Shown: positions 1-31,125 of the stretch, one piece after another
How positions within the stretch are numbered: position 1 is the first letter of the stretch
Layout: every line of letters begins with the position of its first letter
Source: Carposina sasakii
Taxonomy: Eukaryota; Arthropoda; Insecta; Lepidoptera; Carposinidae
NCBI GenBank assembly: GCA_014607495.2
Contig: CP053156.1
Span: 4,154,001-4,218,000 of the forward strand
DNA: 64,000 nucleotides
Direction of reading: 5' to 3'
Notes under the pieces: generated by a model
What the model saw: only the letters and a program-made list of their open reading frames with translations
The model's database searches: none
What the model was told of the DNA's origin: nothing
Made by a program: the position numbers and the translations under genes

Positions 1-918
1 ATTTTTTTAATTTTGCTATCTTCAGACTGGTGTGGAAGCACTCCACGAAATTTTCTTTTTTTAGATTTCGAACTCAGAAACCTGTTATTAAATATGCAGT
101 TTAGCATCGAAACTCAGCTGCATATTTCAATTGTATAGAGTCAATCCCATTTTTCTTAAAGTCAGCAGCCTAAGATACTTTCAAAATTAAAAAAAAAATT
201 CAGACTTAAATGGTAATATCTGCCTGCACAGTGGACGGGCTAAAAATTCAAGCTAACTTTAAAATAATTTTCAGACGGGAGCTTACGCCACTGCCTAGGG
301 GGACTATTGATTTTATTCAACCGAGAAGCCAGGCTCATATGTTGTGTGAACTTATGTAGAACATAAGTAATAAAGGTAAATTTGCCTCAAAAAACCGTCT
401 ACTGTATAATTGTTAATCACTCGCTAAATTGTGCTAGAGGTTTCAAGAGCCCTGCCGGGGAATTTTATTCAAATGTAATAAAGGTAAATTTGCCTCAAAA
501 AAACCGTCTCATTGAGGTTTCAAGAGAATCCTGCAGTAGCGCCCCCTTTGTCCATCCGTGAGCGACACTGACGCTGTAATAAATAAAAGAGCTATAAAAT
601 CTTTTGAGCATGGCTGCACCACTCATATTTCATTTTTATTTACCTTTGAGCAGAAGATGAATAAACAACGTTCTTCGTAGTTCGCTTTAGTTTCGTAAAT
701 TCGATCTGGAGTCTGCCTGCATTTGTTTGATATTGTGGAATGTGAAGTACGAGTAACACTCGGCTTCAGTACGGGGTTCAAACTCGGAGAGTTTGGTAGT
801 GAAAACATACACGGATTTCACGCGTTGAACGTAGTTCTGTGATTGTACTACTTTTCTAGGATTCGTAGCATACTGTCATCGCACTCTCACAGCTATCAAC
901 CTAACTTCCCAGGAATAC
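1..918. other. Non-coding, AT-rich
   Basis: No gene seen. An imperfect duplication of TAATAAAGGTAAATTTGCCT lies near 368 and 478, each followed by AGGTTTCAAGAG. Probably intron of the ADAM10-like gene or upstream DNA. Confidence 0.5.
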
Positions 919-1300
919 ATACAGAATGATTTTTGGTCGTCAACGTTCCCGAAAACTACGGAATCTCCTCATCATCACGATCATTTTTCTCCATGGAAGC
1001 ATACCTGGGAAGTGTCTGGTTCCCGAGATATTAGGGTCCAAAGTTGTGTAAATAGTTTGCGTTTTTCTGCATAAATGCACATAGACGCGCGTAGCAAGAT
1101 TTTTTCACGAGAAATAATTAATATCTGTCAATGAAAAACCAGCATTAACACTGGACACTATAAATTTCGCCCGATCAAGTATTTAAAAAAAAAAAAAATT
1201 ACATTGTTTCCCTGAATTGTTTTTGGCATAAACTTACTTTATTTGATGTATAGAGTACGTACCCTTCGTTAAGGGTGGCAACGAAAAAACACCCTGTATA
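919..1300 (+). mobile_element. MITE family A, copy 1
   Basis: About 380 bases beginning ACAGAATGATTTTTGGTCGT and ending GGCAACGAAAAAACACCCTG, so the ends are imperfect inverted repeats. It is non-coding and shares its body with 17436-17808, 27647-28026 and partial copies. Confidence 0.8.
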
Positions 1301-1739
1301 CTAGGTATACTTAAGTTAGTGGGAGTTGTAAAGTTAAATTGACTGTTTTTTCTACTTTCACTTGTCTCAAAGGCAGAATAATTAATATAAAGTTCTTTAA
1401 TCATGTCGCTTCTTAGAAAACATAGATTTCCCTTGATAGAGATAGTAATAACCTAGGTACTAACAAAATTAATGGCCAGAGACAATGAATACTAATGCCA
1501 TTGTTACCCAAAGGTATATAGATTCAGTGCAGGGTATTAGCATAGCTTAATTAACATTTAAATGATAATGAATTTATTATTAAGGTCAAAATTTAATGTT
1601 ATCGGTGTGAACGAACTATTTCGTATTCAAACTATAATACATAATATGATTGAATAGGTATTTTAATTTGTTAATCGCCCCTTGTTGGTGGCAATTTGAC
1701 TTGAATTATTTAGCCGGGCATATTGTACAAGTCAGTAGA

Positions 1740-2690
1740 GGGACAAGAGGGTCTTGGTGTTTTGTAGGTGATGGGCTGGACGTAGGCCTTCCCCAGGGCA
1801 CGTCACAAGACTACTGCCTGGGGGGTTTTTGCCCATAGTCACAACGCTAAGCAGGCGGGTTGGTGACCGCAGTCTGATTCCGGACTATGTCGTCAGCACG
1901 TGAGCCCTTAATTCCCACGTCCCTACGATACCCACGGGAAGACATGGGGTGGTACAAACTAGTCTGCCGGCACCACATGTATATGTTTGTACGTACCTTA
2001 TATTTATTAAACCTGGCCTGCAGCCATAAACTGCATTACACAGAGAGATATAAAAGGGATAAAGCACTAGATGAAAAACCTTCCGCAAAATGTGTTCCCG
2101 ACGAAAACGTTTGTGAACTTTGAAACATGCACAACTGTTTCAGCTGTGCGGAAATATAAAATATTGCACATACTATTAGGTACCTCACACACTTGCGATT
2201 TACGTTATTTTCATTTAGGTACTACATAAACTCAACTTTTAGGTTTTACGATTACTTTTTGCACTTTACCGAGATATTTACTATACTTACTTAGGTAATA
2301 TTGAAATGGAAAACGTATATTATTTAATTAATCCCCGTTTCTATGCTTTGATTGCATTTTTCTGGTCGCCTCTGTTGATTCCTGGCTTACAGGAGTTGCA
2401 GAGGCGGGAATGAGTGGTGTGCCAATCCCGGTATATTATTTCAGAATAAATACTTACATGAATACATACGGCTGTCGTGTTCTCAAAATGGTGTAGCAGA
2501 AATGTGGGATCTTATAAGAGATCCCACCGCCACGTTTAGTGTAGCGGGGACAGATGCAAATGATCAGTGACAAGTTTCTTTGCCCCGAACTCCTTAGTCG
2601 ACTTTTACGACATCTACGGAAGGAGATGTATGTAGCTGATGTATTCTAGTGAAGCCTCGCAAGGGTACAGGAATAGGATACTTTTGTAGG
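1740..2690 (+). repeat. Lepidopteran interspersed repeat, long copy
   Basis: Holds GGCTGGACGTAGGCCTTCCC near 1773 and, after a diverged middle, a second block from 2463 (ATACGGCTGTCGTGTTCTCA) to about 2690 (GATGTATTCTAGTGAAGCC). The same two blocks adjoin at 22990-23380, so they probably form one family. Confidence 0.6.
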
Positions 2691-3308
2691 TAAATTAATT
2701 ATGTCGTTAGTATTTTTTATTAAATTTAACGAGTGACGCGGCGGACATGATACAAAGATACGTTTAAAATAAGTAACGTGACAATACATGCACGTGTATT
2801 GTCCCTTTACGATTTGTTACTGTTAAATTCTTAAGTTAAATATTCATAAAATTATCAATATGGTCTCCTATGTGCCCAAACTTAACGTTTTAAAAAAATA
2901 ATTTACCACAAGAAAAACCCGACTGCTTATTTAAATTTCAACCCAGTGTTACTATCATTACTAAGACGAATCTATGATACCTCTCAAGCTTAAATGCTAC
3001 AAGCCGTTTAGCCTCTGGAGCGTGCCAAACATACACACTCTTGAAAAACATAACCATCCTTCTGACGCAGTCGAGTAACTACTAAAACGTTAGTAAATCG
3101 CTAGTGTGTACGTACTAGAGCCGCGGTCACGTCGCTCTACTGACGTCTGCCAACAGCAAATGGTGTAAGAAATAATGCTCTCTACTCCCTGCAGAGGCGC
3201 CGTGGATGCGCCTCTTCTGTCTTCTCTTTCATTCTGTTCGCTACTGTATAATTTTATTCGGTAGCTTAGATAAAACTCTAGCTTTAGGTGTCATTGGAAT
3301 GACATTAT

Positions 3309-3440
3309 GGTCGATTCCGGCGGTCACACTTAAACCTAAACGTAAAATTAGTCCTACCTGTCCTTTTCACTCTCAGCCATTTATGTTAAGAACGGAGAGA
3401 GATAGATATGACTAAGATTATGTTTAGGTTTAAGTGTGAC
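3309..3440. mobile_element. MITE family B, degraded copy
   Basis: Starts GGTCGATTCCGGCGGTCACA. The right arm GTTTAGGTTTAAGTGTGAC is kept but the outermost bases are lost. The body is the reverse complement of the 33418 copy. Confidence 0.7.
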
Positions 3441-4012
3441 TCGAGAACTATCATTTAGGCTTGAAACTGTGGGAATGGTATGTTGCCAATAGTACCACAA
3501 TAGAATCATAATTATCACTACCTATATTTAGCAGTAAGTACTTCGCTACATAGGATTAGTACCAATACAATACAAATTAAAGGTAACAAGAGGTAAAGTG
3601 AAAGCACGCGGTATTGATCAGAGGAAAGCCCTCAATATGCACTCTTTTGAAATTCTCCGGAACGAGTAACATAATTATTATTGTAATGCAGACCTACTCG
3701 TAAATACACTTCTAACCACAACTACTTACTATTCCAAACCCCCTTATCGCCAAAATGTGCTTTAAGACAATGATATGTGAACGCGAAGGCGAATGAATGG
3801 AGGGCGTCGGCTAATCTAACCTAACTCCTGATTTGAAGCCGCACAAATTGGCCAAAGCTCGACTTAACTGGAGAGATATGGCTCTGATTTTCCAATTAGC
3901 TATTAGTTAGAGATCATATTTCCGGAGCAGGATAAGTTACGGTCCTAGTTATATGATACTTCGTATTGATTTGGCTGAGAGTTAAGTAGCATGCGTATTT
4001 TCGAATAATTTT

Positions 4013-4087
4013 GATCAGGTCAGTGAAATGAAATGTAATTTCACTGGGTATATTTTGAAAATACAAAATGTTTTCACTGACCTGATC
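4013..4087. repeat. 75-bp hairpin
   Basis: 16-base arms GATCAGGTCAGTGAAA and its complement, with a partly symmetric loop. Isolated, non-coding. Confidence 0.7.
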
Positions 4088-5191
4088 TGATGAAAAATAC
4101 CTTTGTATTTGATTAATATTTCTAGACAAACATGAGGGTATAGTCGCAGAATCGCAAGAAGACCAGCCAAGTGCGAGTTGGACTCACGCTCGAAAGGTTA
4201 CGTACACAATATTATTTATAAAAACTGCAAAAAAAAACATGTCTATCGTATCGGAGCACTCCTTGGATATTTATTATATTTTTAGTATGTATTTGTGGTT
4301 GATTAGGTACATAGAAAAATATAATCTGTGAAAATTTCAATTGGCTATCGCGGTTCATGAGTCAGCCTGGTGACAGTGTAGGCAAAACAATAACGTCCCG
4401 TCTGGAACCTTTCGGGTACGAAACCCAAAAATCTATATAAGTTTACACACAGCCTTATACAGGAATAAATTGGCGGCAAAATGGCCAACAGCTGAGAGAT
4501 AAACATTAAAACCCCATCACTCATTGGGCACATAATACCGGGATCGCTGTCGAGAAATTTTAATTTAAAAAAGGCACAATGGCTGCGCTTTAACGATCAT
4601 TTTATGCAAATCCAGCTCACCTGCCATCGCGGCCATGAATCCGTTAATAAATAATTTATGTATTTCCAGATTATGTGAAACGATGCCACCTTACGGGCTG
4701 AGATTATTTTACGGCTTGGAACGAGACGCTTCTAGAATAGACTGTTCGATTTACCTATACGTAATATTGACTTGGGTTATTCCTGAGATATTGTTTGCCT
4801 GACTATGAGGAAAAGTATATTAAAATCACAATGCTTTACATACGTTTGTTTTTGTGATAAGCGATACTTAGTTGGTAATGGAAATTGACAAAATGATGGC
4901 TGACGATGAGCTGGCTTCTTCGTTCGTCAATCATTTAGTAAATGCTATAAAGATTTCTTTTCAATTTGGCTGACGTTCTTCAAGTTAAACATTAATAGGC
5001 ATAGGTGCTGATTATAGTATCCTATGACTATATCGAGTTATCCATGCTGAGGCCCTAGCACGAACTCTTAAAACCGTTTATAACGCTCCTGCTTTCGGGG
5101 CGTCTACATTTGAACCATTCCTGCTGATTATCGTATTCTCTTGCCCCTGGATTATAATCTCTACAGAGAGAGAGGAAGAGAGAGATTATAA

Positions 5192-5222
5192 CATCTAACC
5201 TTGCAGCAATCGAATCTAATGA
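5192..5222 (+). repeat. 31-bp direct repeat, left of the DIRS element
   Basis: CATCTAACCTTGCAGCAATC and the next 11 bases recur perfectly at 10130-10160, just beyond the right end of the element. The left copy abuts the left inverted repeat. Confidence 0.9.
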
Positions 5223-5374
5223 GTACGTTTCATTCGAAGATATATTTTTAACACATGTAGTACTTTTATTGTACTGGCAACTTCGCACAATTTCAGAGTG
5301 GGTAATTCGAAAACAGAACTACCCTACAACCTACGACACTATTCCTAGTCTACCGATAATTTCCTTCATTCTTT
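5221..5374. repeat. DIRS inverted terminal repeat, left (element 3' end)
   Basis: About 150 bases starting GAGTACGTTTCATTC, the reverse complement of 9966-10120 with few differences. Both copies contain ACATGTAGTACTTTTATTGT or its complement. Confidence 0.9.
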
Positions 5375-5430
5375 AGAGCATCACAAAATTTTCTTAGTTT
5401 TAAGGGATCTGGGAAGGGAGGGTTTTATCT

Positions 5431-5551
5431 TATATCTTCGAATGAAACGTACTCATATAATTGTGATAGAACTTCACTTACAGGTAAGTTCGTTTAATCA
5501 CCAATTACATTTCGTACGTTTCATTCTTTGATATATTTTTAACACATGTAG
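5431..5551. repeat. DIRS internal complementary region
   Basis: The left half (TATCTTCGAATGAAACGTAC) is the complement of the left terminus. The right half (CATTTCGTACGTTTCATTC and onward to ACATGTAG) is the complement of the right terminus. Holding sequences complementary to both ends side by side is the diagnostic DIRS feature used to template end joining. Confidence 0.85.
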
Positions 5552-5716
5552 ATGTTTAGAGGTGAAAATTTTGCAAGCATCCTGGTTAATGAGTTGTATA
5601 CCTAATTATTATTGTAATTATGGGAAAAAAGAACACTACATTTTTACAAATTTTTATTTATAACATAAATATAACTTTTTTAGATTAATTTACAAGTGAT
5701 AAATCTGCTTATAAAT

Positions 5717-6700
5717 TATTTTAAATTTGTGATGATTGATTGGACAGAAAGACTGATCTTGCAAAGTGAGCATCATCAGTCACTGGACGGTTATAGAATT
5801 TACCAAATGTTTCTGAGGCCTGCGACCAGCCAGCAGTTCTCCTAATTAACGTCTAATGAGACACCCTGCGCTCGCGCTGTAGATGTGGCAGCGTGTCGTG
5901 TGCTATGAGAACTCCATGCTGTCACATCCACCCCGGCTTCCGCCAGGATCTCCTTAATCCATCGGCTAATGGTTTGGGTGCTAACAGACTTATATGGTCT
6001 TCTAGACGTTATTATGAGATTTTCGACTGTGTTCGGTCTTAAATCATTTGTAACTAACAAATAATCTTGCAAAACTGTAGCAGGACATATATTGATATTT
6101 TCTGTAAAATAAGGCAAGAACAGAATTGGCTGGTCGCGCCCAGCTGCTGATGTTTTTATAATGTCTGAAATTACAATTTTTATACCGTTCAGGTTGATAT
6201 GGATATTATTAGCTTTAATGAGAGAAAGTGTCTGTGCTCTATGCGCAGTACATAAGGCCAGCAATATTACGAGTTTCTTAGAAATTTTTGGCAGAGTTAA
6301 ATCCTTATTAGGGCCCCATGAGGTAATATTGCAAAACTGTATGAGGGTCCCATGTGGATGCGTATTTTGGAATATTGGGCCTTAATTTATATATACCTTT
6401 CAATAGTCTTTTAATTTGGTCATGAGATCCTGACTCATCTCCGAAAAGCAAACTTAGAGCCGAACGATGACTATTCAAGGTGCCATAAGCCGCACCTTTA
6501 TTAAACAGTTTTGTCAAAAAAGTCAACATTCTTGGAAGCGGAACATGTGTATGGATCTTCCATATTTGCCTCAGTGCAGTACTGCCACCAATACTTGTAG
6601 GAGACACCATATTGTTGCAAAGTATTTTTCGACAAAGAAGCCATCATAAGGTCCAATGATTCGATAGGGACACCTCGTTTCAGGAACGCGTCCCTGAGAG
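5717..6700 (-). pseudogene. DIRS tyrosine recombinase, frameshifted
   Basis: The core-binding region (TLNSHRSALSLLFGDESGSH, 6610-6308) is followed in another frame by 6264-5842, with the catalytic Arg in ALCTAHRAQTLSL and the His-Arg box SSHSTRHAATS. The final block RRTAGWSQASETF, then GKFYNRPVTDD (about 5831-5760), carries the Trp and the Tyr nucleophile in a third frame. All catalytic residues are therefore still visible, but at least two frameshifts separate them. The recombinase would have inserted the circular element into the genome. Confidence 0.85.
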
Positions 6701-6718
6701 TTTGGCTGCACCCAGGAT

Positions 6719-8306
6719 TTATAAAACTAATATCGGATGTCTAACCATTCTTTGTAACAGTGGGAACCACGGCTGGGAAGGCCAGTATGGAAATATTAGA
6801 ATGCCTTCAGCCTTGTCCAATATAATTTTTTCCAAGACCTTTAATACGAGTGGGAATGGTGGAAAAGCATAAAAGTATACGCCCTTCCACGAGATAGTGA
6901 AGGCATCCACAGCAACTGCATCTGGATCTGCCTTCCACGACACATATCTTTGGCATTTGGCATTAGTGCGAGAAGCGAATAAATCGATATCTGGCTTACC
7001 TAAATCCGTTACTAGTATATTAAATACTTCATCTGTTAATGTCCACTCAATGTCCGTATTAACCTTTCGGGACTCTTCATCAGCTTCTCTATTGTCTTTA
7101 CTTTTAATATAAGAAGCAGATAACCATATATTTCGCTTCTAGCACCATTGCCAAATTTCTCGCGCTAAATCATTTAGAAGTGAGGATACTTTATGCCACC
7201 CATGATCGATTAAATCGTAACTCAACGCCGTAGTGTTGTCAATACGTAATAAAATAGAACAGTTTCGGATATTACGTGCAAAGCATTTGAGTCCAAAAAA
7301 TACTGCAAGCAACTCTAGAAAATTAATATGAAAATTTATTTCACTAGCTTTCCATTTCCCATTTATTCTTTGATTTTTACAAAATGCACCCCAGCCAGAC
7401 CTGGATGCATCTGTAAAGATCTCTAGTTCAAAACGGTACTCGATTTTAATGGGGTTGATGTCGATAAAATATTTTTTGACCACCATTCTAGGTCAGGCAA
7501 TATTATAGATGAAGGACGAAATTAGCTTCGTATGTTTTATATATTTGTAATGCTAAGTATTTAATTTGCTCGAGACGTTTAGTGTAAACCCAGCCGTATT
7601 TAACTGCTGGGCATGCTGCAGTAAGGGTACCAATGAGACAAGCAAGATCTTTTATAGTGCATAATGGTAAGGATTGAAATTTCTTAACTATTTTTAGTAT
7701 ATATAATCTTTTATCCATAGGTAATGATAATGTCATGTCAAGAGTGTTATAAATAAAGCCTAGAAACTTTGTCTGTTGTAAAGGTCGTAACGAACTTTTA
7801 GTTCATAATTTATAACAAATCCTAAGCTTTCAAGTAGTGCCACTGTTTCCGTTACATTATATAAACATTCAGAATGTGTGTGGCCGATGCATAAAAGATC
7901 GTCTAGGTATATAACAGATATAATCTTTTGCCGCCGTTGGCTTATAGGAGCCTAAAAATATTTTAGAGATAAATTGATCTGTCTGTGGCTCACACTTGTA
8001 TATTGCGCCTAAGTCTAATAAATTGTTAATTACCTTAGACATATCACGCATTTCTGCTGTGGTAAAATTATTACTATAGGGTACACTATTTTGGTAAACT
8101 TTTTTCGAAAAAGGTATTTTGTAGCCATTTTTTATCCAGGAAAGAACTAATTTATTATTAGTGATTTTCATCCAGTTATCATAAAAATATTGCAGGCGAC
8201 CCGCATGTACCTGTTTATCTAATGTCGCGTGTAGGCTCGCTGCTGACTGCTCTGGTTCGAGTAGGCACGAGATCGTGTCAGTGTCGTCGTCGATGTGGCT
8301 CCGCAA
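6719..8306 (-). pseudogene. DIRS reverse transcriptase-RNase H, deleted and frameshifted
   Basis: Pieces on the minus strand: 8306-7869 gives the RT N-terminal part (YKIPFSKKVYQNSVPYSN, then AEMRDMSKVINNLLDLGAIY). Around 7925-7800 the catalytic box SVIYLDDLLCIGHTHSE is legible in a different frame. 7736-7503 gives the thumb region (TIKDLACLIGTLTAACPAVK). 7486-7139 gives RNase H (LEIFTDASRSGWGAF, then HINFLELLAVFFGLK, then LLRIDNTTALSY). 7120-6719 gives its C-terminal part (YIKSKDNREADEESR). The RT lacks the stretch normally lying between QFISKIFL and the YLDD box, so a fingers/palm segment was deleted. Several frameshifts add to this; no active enzyme is expected. Confidence 0.85.
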
Positions 8307-8479
8307 ACCATGTATGATGTCGTTGTTCGTGGAAAGCCTCCGCGCCCCCCCCTGTTCCCTGATGTGTAAATGCGAAGGGGGCGAATCTCGTTTCCCGGAA
8401 GGCGAGATCTTGAAGTGGATGGGCCATTTGTATGTGCAGGTGCTGTCTTATGTGTCGGTTTCTTAATTTGTAGTCCTTG

Positions 8480-9869
8480 TCTGGAAATAGCCTTTGAGGC
8501 TTTTATGGTCTCCGATAGTTTATCACCAAAGAGCGTGCTGTCTCGTTCATGATCTTTGATTAATGTGCGTAAAGGATTTATCGAGGCAAGGTGTTATAAG
8601 TTTTGTTCTGAGCTCTGTTTAAAACTATGTAATGTACGTCAGTCAAGATCCTGCAGCTATCCGACAGTCCCTCTATTGCTTTTATCTTGTCATCTCCAAG
8701 GAGGAGTAATGTAATGGCTTTATTAATTGCTGTTATTCCAAGTCCTAATTGGTCTTGCTTTAACTGAATATTTTTATCGCGACGCGAGTGATATCAGATA
8801 CAGCAGCAATTATTTCGGCGTTTAATGTCGGTGCTTTTAGTAATTGACAATTTTCAGGTACCTGGTATTTTTTTTTGCAATTTTTCCTTTGGGTCTTTAT
8901 TTAGTCCCTTCGCTAATATAGGCAACCAGCGTTGTGCCAAAGTGTGGTGAATTTTTTCACCAAACATCGGTTGCTCGTCCGATGTATCATCCAACGCTAA
9001 TAAAAGCTCCGGGTCGAGGTGCAGGTGTCTCGTTTTGAGCTTCCGGGGTTATATTAACTTCTACCGGAGTATTTTCCAGTTTCTCTTGGGACTCTGTTGC
9101 TGAGGTGTATTGAATTACATCATCTTGTGCGGTTCCGTCTAGAACAATTATATGTGAATTTTATTTTATATATAATTGAATATCTGACTATACACACTAT
9201 ATTCTGAATACCGTCGTGTTGACCCGCAGTCAACCTCCCGGTTAATTTTTTGCATCATGTTAAACCTTCGTGATACCCTCATTGTGATATCCTCCAGGTT
9301 AACTTAAAGATGCTTATTCTGAATACCGTCGTGTTGACCCGCAGTCAACCTCCCGGTTAATTTTATGCATCATGTTAAACCACATTCGTGATACCTCATT
9401 GTGATATCCTCCAGGTTAACTTAAAGATGCTTATTCTGAATACCGTCGTGTTGACCCGCAGTCAACCTCCCGGTTAATTTTATGCATCATGTTAAACCTT
9501 CGTGATACCCTCATTGTGATATCCTCCAGGTTAACTTAAAGATGCTTATTCTGAATACCGTCGTGTTGACCCGCAGTCAACCTCCCGGTTAATTTTTATG
9601 CATCATGTTAAACCTTCGTGATACCCTCATTGTGATATCCTCCAGGTTAACTTAAAGATGCTTATTTTAGTTCACAAAAAAATTATACAGAACTTGTCTT
9701 AGAACATTTTGACTCGTGTACAAGAATATTTAATAAGAGATCATTATATTTTCTTACCTTCATTTTCCTCAGAATCTGACGATGACGAATAAAGAATCAC
9801 TCTAGTTCGCTTCTTGTTTTGGCTTTCTTTTAATTTCTTAATTTTATTTAAGTAATAGTTAATTTGCAT
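8480..9869 (-). pseudogene. DIRS ORF1 (gag-like), spliced and frameshifted
   Basis: ORF1 exon 1 is 9869-9758 (start MQINYYLNKIKK, then a Ser/Asp/Glu stretch), ending at a GTAAGA donor. It joins in phase to an exon starting 9138 after a TTGTTCTAG acceptor (DGTAQDDVIQYTSATESQEK). The intron of about 620 bases holds four long tandem repeats. Past position about 9005 the frame shifts, and recognisable pieces such as DEQPMFGEKIHHTLAQRWLP and LGLGITAINKAI continue in other frames with stops down to about 8480. The protein is therefore not made as one piece. The gag role is inferred from its position ahead of RT. Confidence 0.7.
9201..9666. repeat. Four ~116-bp tandem repeats inside the DIRS element
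   Basis: Four nearly identical units starting ATTCTGAATACCGTCGTGTT at 9201, 9316, 9433 and 9548, each 115-117 bases and differing by a few short indels. Each contains the small inverted repeat GTTGACCCGCAGTCAAC and two related blocks, CCTCCCGGTTAA and CCTCCAGGTTAA. They lie in the ORF1 intron. Confidence 0.95.
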
Positions 9870-9965
9870 TTAGGCATGTTATACTCTGATAATAAATTTG
9901 AAAAATAGAATAAACTAAACTATAATACTAGAATTGAAAACGTGTGCTCGTTGCCGCGCACAAAA

Positions 9966-10120
9966 AAAGAATGGAGGAAATTATCGGTAGACTAGGAATA
10001 GTGTCGTAGGTTGTAGGGTAGTTCTGTTTTCGAATTACCCACTCTGAAATTGTGCGAAGTTGCCAGTACAATAAAAGTACTACATGTGTTAAAAATATAT
10101 CAAAGAATGAAACGTACGAA
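9966..10120. repeat. DIRS inverted terminal repeat, right (element 5' end)
   Basis: Mirror of 5221-5374, ending GAATGAAACGTAC. The following bases GAAATGTAAT also match the internal complementary region, so the element end is near 10129. Confidence 0.9.
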
Positions 10121-10129
10121 ATGTAATAG

Positions 10130-10160
10130 CATCTAACCTTGCAGCAATCGAATCTAATGA
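10130..10160 (+). repeat. 31-bp direct repeat, right copy, next to a splice acceptor
   Basis: Identical to 5192-5222. It ends 19 bases before the first base of the ADAM10-like exon and contains CTAAT, a good branch-point candidate about 25 bases before that exon. Confidence 0.9.
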
Positions 10161-10179
10161 ACATATTTCTTGTCCCCAG

Positions 10180-30571
<20,392 letters not shown>

Positions 30572-31115
30572 TGAGCGAGTGTGCGGGACCGGTGTGTATA
30601 TCGATGTGTATATTATTAGATAAACGCACGGCGAGTACAGCCGTCTGATGTAAATATTGTAATTTGCTTTTAAATAAGACTTTGTAACTGAATCACTGAA
30701 ACAGACCATTGGTTGACCAGTAACTGTCTACTGTTGTCCAAAAAAGCTATTTTTAAATTCTTATATTAGTTTACTATCTTACTTCTCACCTTAACTGCAA
30801 AGATAGATATAATTATTTATTTATGTTTACGTGAATGACTTGGACCAGTGAATGTCGTCAATGGTCTAGTTTCACTGTATCTACGATCTCTATAAAGAAA
30901 TCTCTATTTTTTCTACATGCTATGTATTGTACACAACTCAAACTAAAAATACGAAGTGTTCATATAGATTACTTTAAACATTTGGATTACATATTTTACT
31001 TCAACAAATTGATATAGTTTCTATTTTTCAGTTCACTTACTGTCAATTACTATGTCAATCTGTTAACTGTTACTTACTTGTAATTTAAGAATCTTTATGC
31101 AGTTCTATCTTATCT

Positions 31116-31125
31116 AATAAATAAA
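31116..31125 (+). promoter_or_regulatory. Overlapping poly(A) signals, ADAM10-like gene
   Basis: Two overlapping AATAAA hexamers (AATAAATAAA) lie about 545 bases after the ADAM10-like stop codon, in AT-rich DNA. They are the first strong poly(A) signals downstream and give a 3' UTR of about 0.6 kb. Whether they are used is inference. Confidence 0.5.

Larger units (their letters stand above)
2691..5191. other. Non-coding stretch left of the DIRS element
   Basis: Apart from MITE B (3309-3440) and the 4013 hairpin nothing recognisable is present. Short open frames here have no domain signal. Confidence 0.5.
5219..10129 (-). mobile_element. DIRS-type tyrosine-recombinase retrotransposon, degenerate
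   Basis: A 4.9-kb element transcribed from right to left. It has DIRS hallmarks: inverted terminal repeats (5221-5374 and 9966-10120), an internal complementary region near the 3' end (5431-5551) matching both termini, a spliced ORF1, RT and RNase H coding remnants, and a tyrosine recombinase instead of an integrase. All ORFs carry frameshifts, and part of the RT is missing. Family knowledge: DIRS elements replicate through a circular intermediate using the internal complementary region and integrate by recombinase. This copy looks inactive. It lies in the ADAM10-like gene's intron, its edge about 50 bases before the 10180 exon, on the opposite strand. Confidence 0.9.

Noticed and set aside
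9201..9666. CRISPR array
   Set aside because: Four direct repeats of about 116 bp without unique spacers, inside a eukaryotic retrotransposon intron, are tandem repeats.
5717..9869. Endogenous virus or Polinton
   Set aside because: The RT, RNase H, tyrosine recombinase order, inverted termini and internal complementary region fit a DIRS retrotransposon; no viral structural genes are present.
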